From Lunularia cruciata (Eukaryota; Streptophyta; Marchantiopsida; Lunulariales; Lunulariaceae): DNA of 64,000 nucleotides. Below, one piece after another: positions 58,961 to 64,000 of this stretch (within the stretch, counting starts at the first letter, position 1; every line of letters begins with the position of its first letter). Position numbers and translations under genes: made by a program. The notes under the pieces are model-generated. The model did not search any database. It saw only the letters and a program-made list of their open reading frames with translations, and had not been told where the DNA came from. The stretch covers positions 20,772,501 through 20,836,500 of the forward strand of contig OX419761.1 in the NCBI GenBank assembly GCA_948567375.1, in the 5' to 3' direction.

Positions 58961-59159
58961 GAAACAAACTCCTCCATCAAAGATATCCACCCCAACAAAG
59001 AGACCAAGAAGAATCTATAAATAATCAATGTATTCATCCATAGATAATCAATATAGCATTGAGCAAAATCCAATCTTGCTAGGATCTTATCCATTACTCT
59101 CTAAAACTTAGCAAATTATTCTTTAACCTAAATGGTAAGAACCTCTACTTATAGACTAT

Positions 59160-62100
59160 ATCCTTGTTGTGAGCATCAATAGCCTAAAATGTTATCTTGG
59201 ACTTGTCCTCCTCCTTGATTGGCAACTAATGATATCATACTTAAAGATCCAAAGTATTGAAGACCTTTGCATGCCCAATTGCATCAAAGATACCCTCTAG
59301 TGTAGGCATAACATACCAATCAGCCATAATATATTGATTGAGAGGATAGCAATCTCCACACATCCACCTATCTACCAGGCATATCCTTCTTGACTGGCAT
59401 GACTATTGCAATCCATATACTTCTTGACTAGTATCATTGAAGTTGAAGCATATTCTTTATATGAAATCTCCACCAAACCAGTCTCAAAATGGTATATACT
59501 CCGGCTTTGAATCAATGTTCTCTCCATGTCATTATATTTGTATGGACATTGAAACATTGGTATGTCATTAGTTGGATCAATTCAAACATCAAGTCCTTTC
59601 ATAGCACCCAAATTCTTTATATTAAAAATGAATCAACTTTTGTAGCTTCTCAAGAACCTCCAAACTCTCTCTCTCTTTCTACTCTTGTAAGCTTGGGTCC
59701 AATTTTTAGCTCCCAAGAATCCTCTATAACTGATGTAGGAATGGAAGTCATACTGGTTGGCTAATACAGTAGGCCCTTGGAAGCAATCATGTCATACCAA
59801 CTACCAGAGTCTCCAACCTCAAAGTAAAAAGCTCCCTCTACTTTGGCCGCAAACTCCACATGTCCTCTAGTTGCATCCCAAATAGACCATGGATGTAACC
59901 CAAGTAGACCATGTTTAACTAGATGTACCCCAAGTAGACCACTCTCACTTGTTGCCATTGATTGTGCCCCAAGAATACCATGCACATTGGTCCATCATCC
60001 CTAGCATGTGCTTTGAATCATCTTGATAGGCACAAAGCTCACAAGTGTCCAAGTGGTGATGCCTATCAAGCACATTCTATGTTGCTCTACCAATCTAAGG
60101 CTCAAATTTAGGGCAAATAGTTTAGGCTCATAGCCTAACCTAACACTTGATGCTTGATGCCTTTGACATTGCTAAAATAGAGGTAATATTGATATAGAAA
60201 CCCATTTCTTGCTCTCTCATCTTGATATTGAGTTCCACCATTGCTTTAATTGTGAGTCCCAAAAAATTCCAAGACCTCCCTCTCAAAAAACATGTGAGCT
60301 TGGAAAAATCATGAGTATGGGTATAATGGCTCCAAGCTACCTAACAAGGTTCACCACCACCATATTTGACATACAACCACTACTACTATTTGAGACTAGC
60401 GCTCAACATCTAGAATATCATCAATGGTAAGGTGAGCTAGCCATTGAATCCCATCATAGGCATGCTATAAAACCTCTCTAGATAAGAGGTTTTTCCACTT
60501 GAGACAAAGATAATGAGCTCATGATACCACTCTAGTTGTAGCCAATAACATAGTAGGTCCCGTTCAAGAATGGAATTGATGTGTACTTTTCACCACTCAT
60601 GGTGCAAGAATCATCCATCAAATGGGTATTTCCTAAAATATAAACTATAGAAATGGTCTGATAAACTTAAAGATATTATAATATACGTAACCTCTCTCAA
60701 AACTCACCAAAATAGGGACCCTACAGACTCTAACCTTAGACAACATCAATATGTCCTTGACATGGCAATCAAAAAATCACCAAATGAATAAGACCATGTC
60801 TTTCTAGATCATATGCCTCCAATAAGGAAATGTATGTTGGTAGGTCTTATGGTAACCCATGGTAACTTACATTGGTAGTAACTCAAGTTACCAATAAGCT
60901 AAGTGTACCACATGATTTAGAGAGACTTACCTAGAAACCTCACCTCTCTCCATGTACAAGTATCTCTAAACCTTGTATACTTACTTATAGTATCATAGCT
61001 AGTCTAGTGTTTATCCCACCAAACAACTCCAAAAGGCATACTCCATCTACTAAATACTACCAAGCAATAAGTATGGTATCCAAAGATGACAAGCTAATAG
61101 ACTTTGGAGGCTCATCCTCACATTGGTGTCTTGGTGATACAAAGGCTCCACTCCAAGCATATTGCACCAATTGATCCACATGATCTACAATAGAACACCC
61201 AAGATGGACGGAACAATCCCACTTGTACTCCAATTTTGTGTGATCTCCTTTGACATTGGAGTATCTTCCACATGGACATTCCCCTCCAATAAGTCACCAG
61301 GCCAAGTAACAAAACCACTAAAAGCTTAAATTGATACCATGGTCCTTGACTATAGTGAGCCAAGACTACCACTACTAAAGTGCACGGTAGGCAACATACA
61401 TGTCCCTCACCTGACTGCCAACCTGGCCTATAGGAAGTTATCTCCTCCCAAGAATCATTATTGAAATCCATGGGATTTAACACTACTCTACCAATTAGCA
61501 CTTAATATGACTCTACTATTGTTGCAGTGGCTTGAGCTCTCACCATAGAGGTATTAATTGGATGATGGGGCTGGATATGAACAATGAGCTCTCCACATGT
61601 GATGTATTATGTAACATCATCCCATAGAAATGTCTAGATCTAAAATAGACATTTCTCCACATTGGTCTTCTATGGCCCAAGATCAACAATTGCAACCTCT
61701 TCCTACATAAGAGGCTATGCATTAAAGTCTAATAAGACCTTCTATGGTATATAGACCTTCCTTGAAACTTCCACTAAATAGAAAATCTCACTCTTGTTGT
61801 CCAATAAGAAACACCAAGTGTGAACTAAGCTTGCTCAAGTGGAAGTCTAGCTGGTACCTCCTCCAACCTAACAACTACTACTTTCCATAAACCATTGGTC
61901 ATTGAACGGGTCACATGTTGCTCAACCAAGTCAACTCCACTATCAATCATTTGTGCTCTAGAAGCAAGAACCACATCATCCCTACCCTTATAATCTGTGG
62001 TAGCCAAACAAAACACTAGAGTTGTGTCAACTCCCAATATAAACATATCATTGGTTGAGAACAAAGAGGAATGCATAATCAAGTTAGCCATCCCTAACAT

Positions 62101-63700
62101 TTTGCTAGACTCAATTTGTGTAGTAGCAAGTGGCTAACTAGTATCTAGTCCATACCACCTACCACATATGCACTAAGATATCTAAAAGCCATGGATGTTG
62201 TCTATAGTGCCTCTCAAAGAATGAAAGATTGGGGAAGTTTGACTTGTTTACCAGCCTTTCCTCTTTGTGAATCCAACTCCACTTATGCTCCTTTGGGCTC
62301 TAGAGCACATACTACACTTCTAGTTATTGCAGTAGATGCATCTACTTGTGCTACTCCAAACATAAAGTCCAAGACATCTCTTTCACCAACATAAGAGGTG
62401 GAAGCCTCATCATTTGAGTCTAATCTCCTCTGAGTTATGGCCATGCTAGCCAATCTCTGCTCCAACTACTCAATCTGAGTAGCCATGGTTGTATCAAAAG
62501 CAAAAGCATGTAATAGACCTCTACTAGATGTAGGTCCTCAACCACCTTGCCTTCCATGACCTAGAGCTCCTCTACTACTTGCCATAATAGCCCTACCGCT
62601 TTCATTGGTCATTTGATTGGTCACTGGTGTGACCAAATCTGTGGTAATGGTCACATTGTCTCTAAGTTGTTTATGGTGCTCTAGAGGTATCATGTCTATT
62701 GCCTTGAGTGCATTTTCTCTTGTGTTGAGGTCCACTACAAATCCAACAAGCAACACCACAACTCATTAGTTATTACTGATCCAAAAATGAAGGAAATTGT
62801 CTAGTTACACTAGGCCCTCCAATTGCTCCATAAGATCTAGGCTATCCACTCTACCCTTGGAAGCCAACACGATGTGGTGCAAATCTATTGCACTCTAGAA
62901 GAAATAATAACTATGGATGAGGTTTCCGTACCAAATCTAGATGTAACCATTCTCTCCTTTACCATGTTAAGCTCAATATGCTGAACTAAACTAAAGACCA
63001 CCGCCAAAGTAGGTAAGGTGGCCTATAATAATGTAGCATTACATACTCTATGTTGCAATGCAAGATCCTATACCAAAATTGGAATGTTTGGGCCTCATTA
63101 ACTCCTTAAATAAAATTAATCAACCATCTCATACAAGTATATGTTTTGTATAGGCTCTCTCCAGCCTTCCACTACAACTTATGCAAGCTCTTCAACTTGT
63201 CAATCCCTACTCCTTGGTTGTTTTATCTCAAACACTAGAAGAACTAGACCATGGGTTTAAATCCTAATATTGCACCTACGCCTACAACAATACCTTCACT
63301 TGTAGTAGCACCATCTTCAACTAGTGCACATCCATTTGATACACCAATGCTACTAGAGCTAGAACTCATAAATATTGCCAATCAACTCCTAAAAACTTAG
63401 CTTGAAGTGATAGGGATATAATCTAGAGATCAATGTTATTTCCATAACTCAATCTCCTCTAAGTGCTAGAACAGCCACTTCAATGCCATGAAGGGTATAA
63501 TCAAAGCTGGGTTTTGTATTTGTTGTAGATCACACCAACTATTAAAATTTTGGATGGTCATCTAACTCAATGGTACTCACTATACCAAAGTAGCGCTTGG
63601 AGCCTTTGGAGGCCCTATAAATTTTGTGCATGTCTCACAATAGTGGTGCAAATATACCATATGCACTCTCAATTGAATCAACTCACATGTCAAACTCCAA
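59160..63700 (-). mobile_element. Heavily decayed Ty3/gypsy remnant
   Basis: RT similarity is clear at about 59231-59370 (- strand): CYPLNQYIMADWYVMPTLEG, IFDAIGHAKVFNTLDLKYDI, the gypsy stretch leading to LDLRSGYHQ. Just upstream, 59380-59560 keeps SMILVKK. Gag-like pieces lie further upstream (about 61825-63260), including PNIPILV then DLALQHRVCNAT then FSLVQHIELNMVKERM, and charged frames at 62283-62759. Everything is broken by stops and no LTRs were seen in the window. Confidence 0.55.
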
Positions 63701-64000
63701 ACAAAAATTAAACTCCTCCTTTATTAGGACCTAAGATACATGCTAATATTGAATGACACTCCGTGTAAAGACATTGCATACTACAACAAAATCTTTTCTA
63801 TAATTATTGAAAACTCCTTTGCAGCAAAATCTTTTCTATAATTCTTGAAGAACTCCTTTGTGATAATGTACTCCAAATTGCAATGTAACCACCAAGAACC
63901 ACCTATTGATGTAACTCTAAATATGATAAGTACATTAAAGGAAAGGGCAACCTATAACTTACCATCATGACACACACTCTCACAATCTTTATGCCATTAC

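Overview
The window looks like a repeat-rich land-plant nuclear genome. It has several Ty3/gypsy retrotransposons of plant type (a TAT/Ogre-like element with long LTRs, chromodomain elements), 5-bp target-site duplications, solo LTRs, heavy CpG decay and one intron-rich host gene. I cannot name the species; a non-seed plant or gymnosperm is a guess.

Layout. 1-24.4 kb is a stack of nested retroelements. A partial long LTR (1-2952) cuts into the 3' half of a decayed chromodomain gypsy element on the + strand (2953-6141, with a second 3' end to 7153). A near-complete TAT/Ogre-like element lies on the - strand at 8789-23759, bounded by ATAAC duplications. It is itself interrupted between protease and reverse transcriptase by a 3784-bp solo LTR (14195-17978) of a related family, bounded by ATGAA duplications. 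A small solo LTR follows (23838-24410, GCTTC duplications). The long LTRs carry their own protein-coding region: a globular N-terminal domain, an acidic linker and a long coiled coil. Four copies lie in recognisable LTRs, and two much older relatives lie at 25.5-26.9 kb (-) and 58.6-59.0 kb (+).

From about 28.5 to 54.4 kb the sequence changes character: many CpGs, no recognisable retroelement proteins, and a different set of short dispersed repeats. It holds one host gene on the - strand, a 19-exon dipeptidyl peptidase III (peptidase family M49) at 30517-40834. All GT-AG junctions and codon phases could be followed by hand to give an uninterrupted 773-residue reading frame with the HELLGH and EECRAE zinc sites. 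The rest of the block holds no gene I can support.

From 54.4 kb to the end the sequence is again CpG-poor, decayed repeat sequence, with the second old LTR-protein relative and a gypsy remnant on the - strand (about 59.2-63.7 kb).

Main points: the LTR-resident accessory protein family, which several independent structural arguments place inside LTRs; and an intact animal/fungal-type DPP III gene in a CpG-rich island with sharp compositional edges. Native gene island, horizontal transfer and assembly join all remain open for the second.
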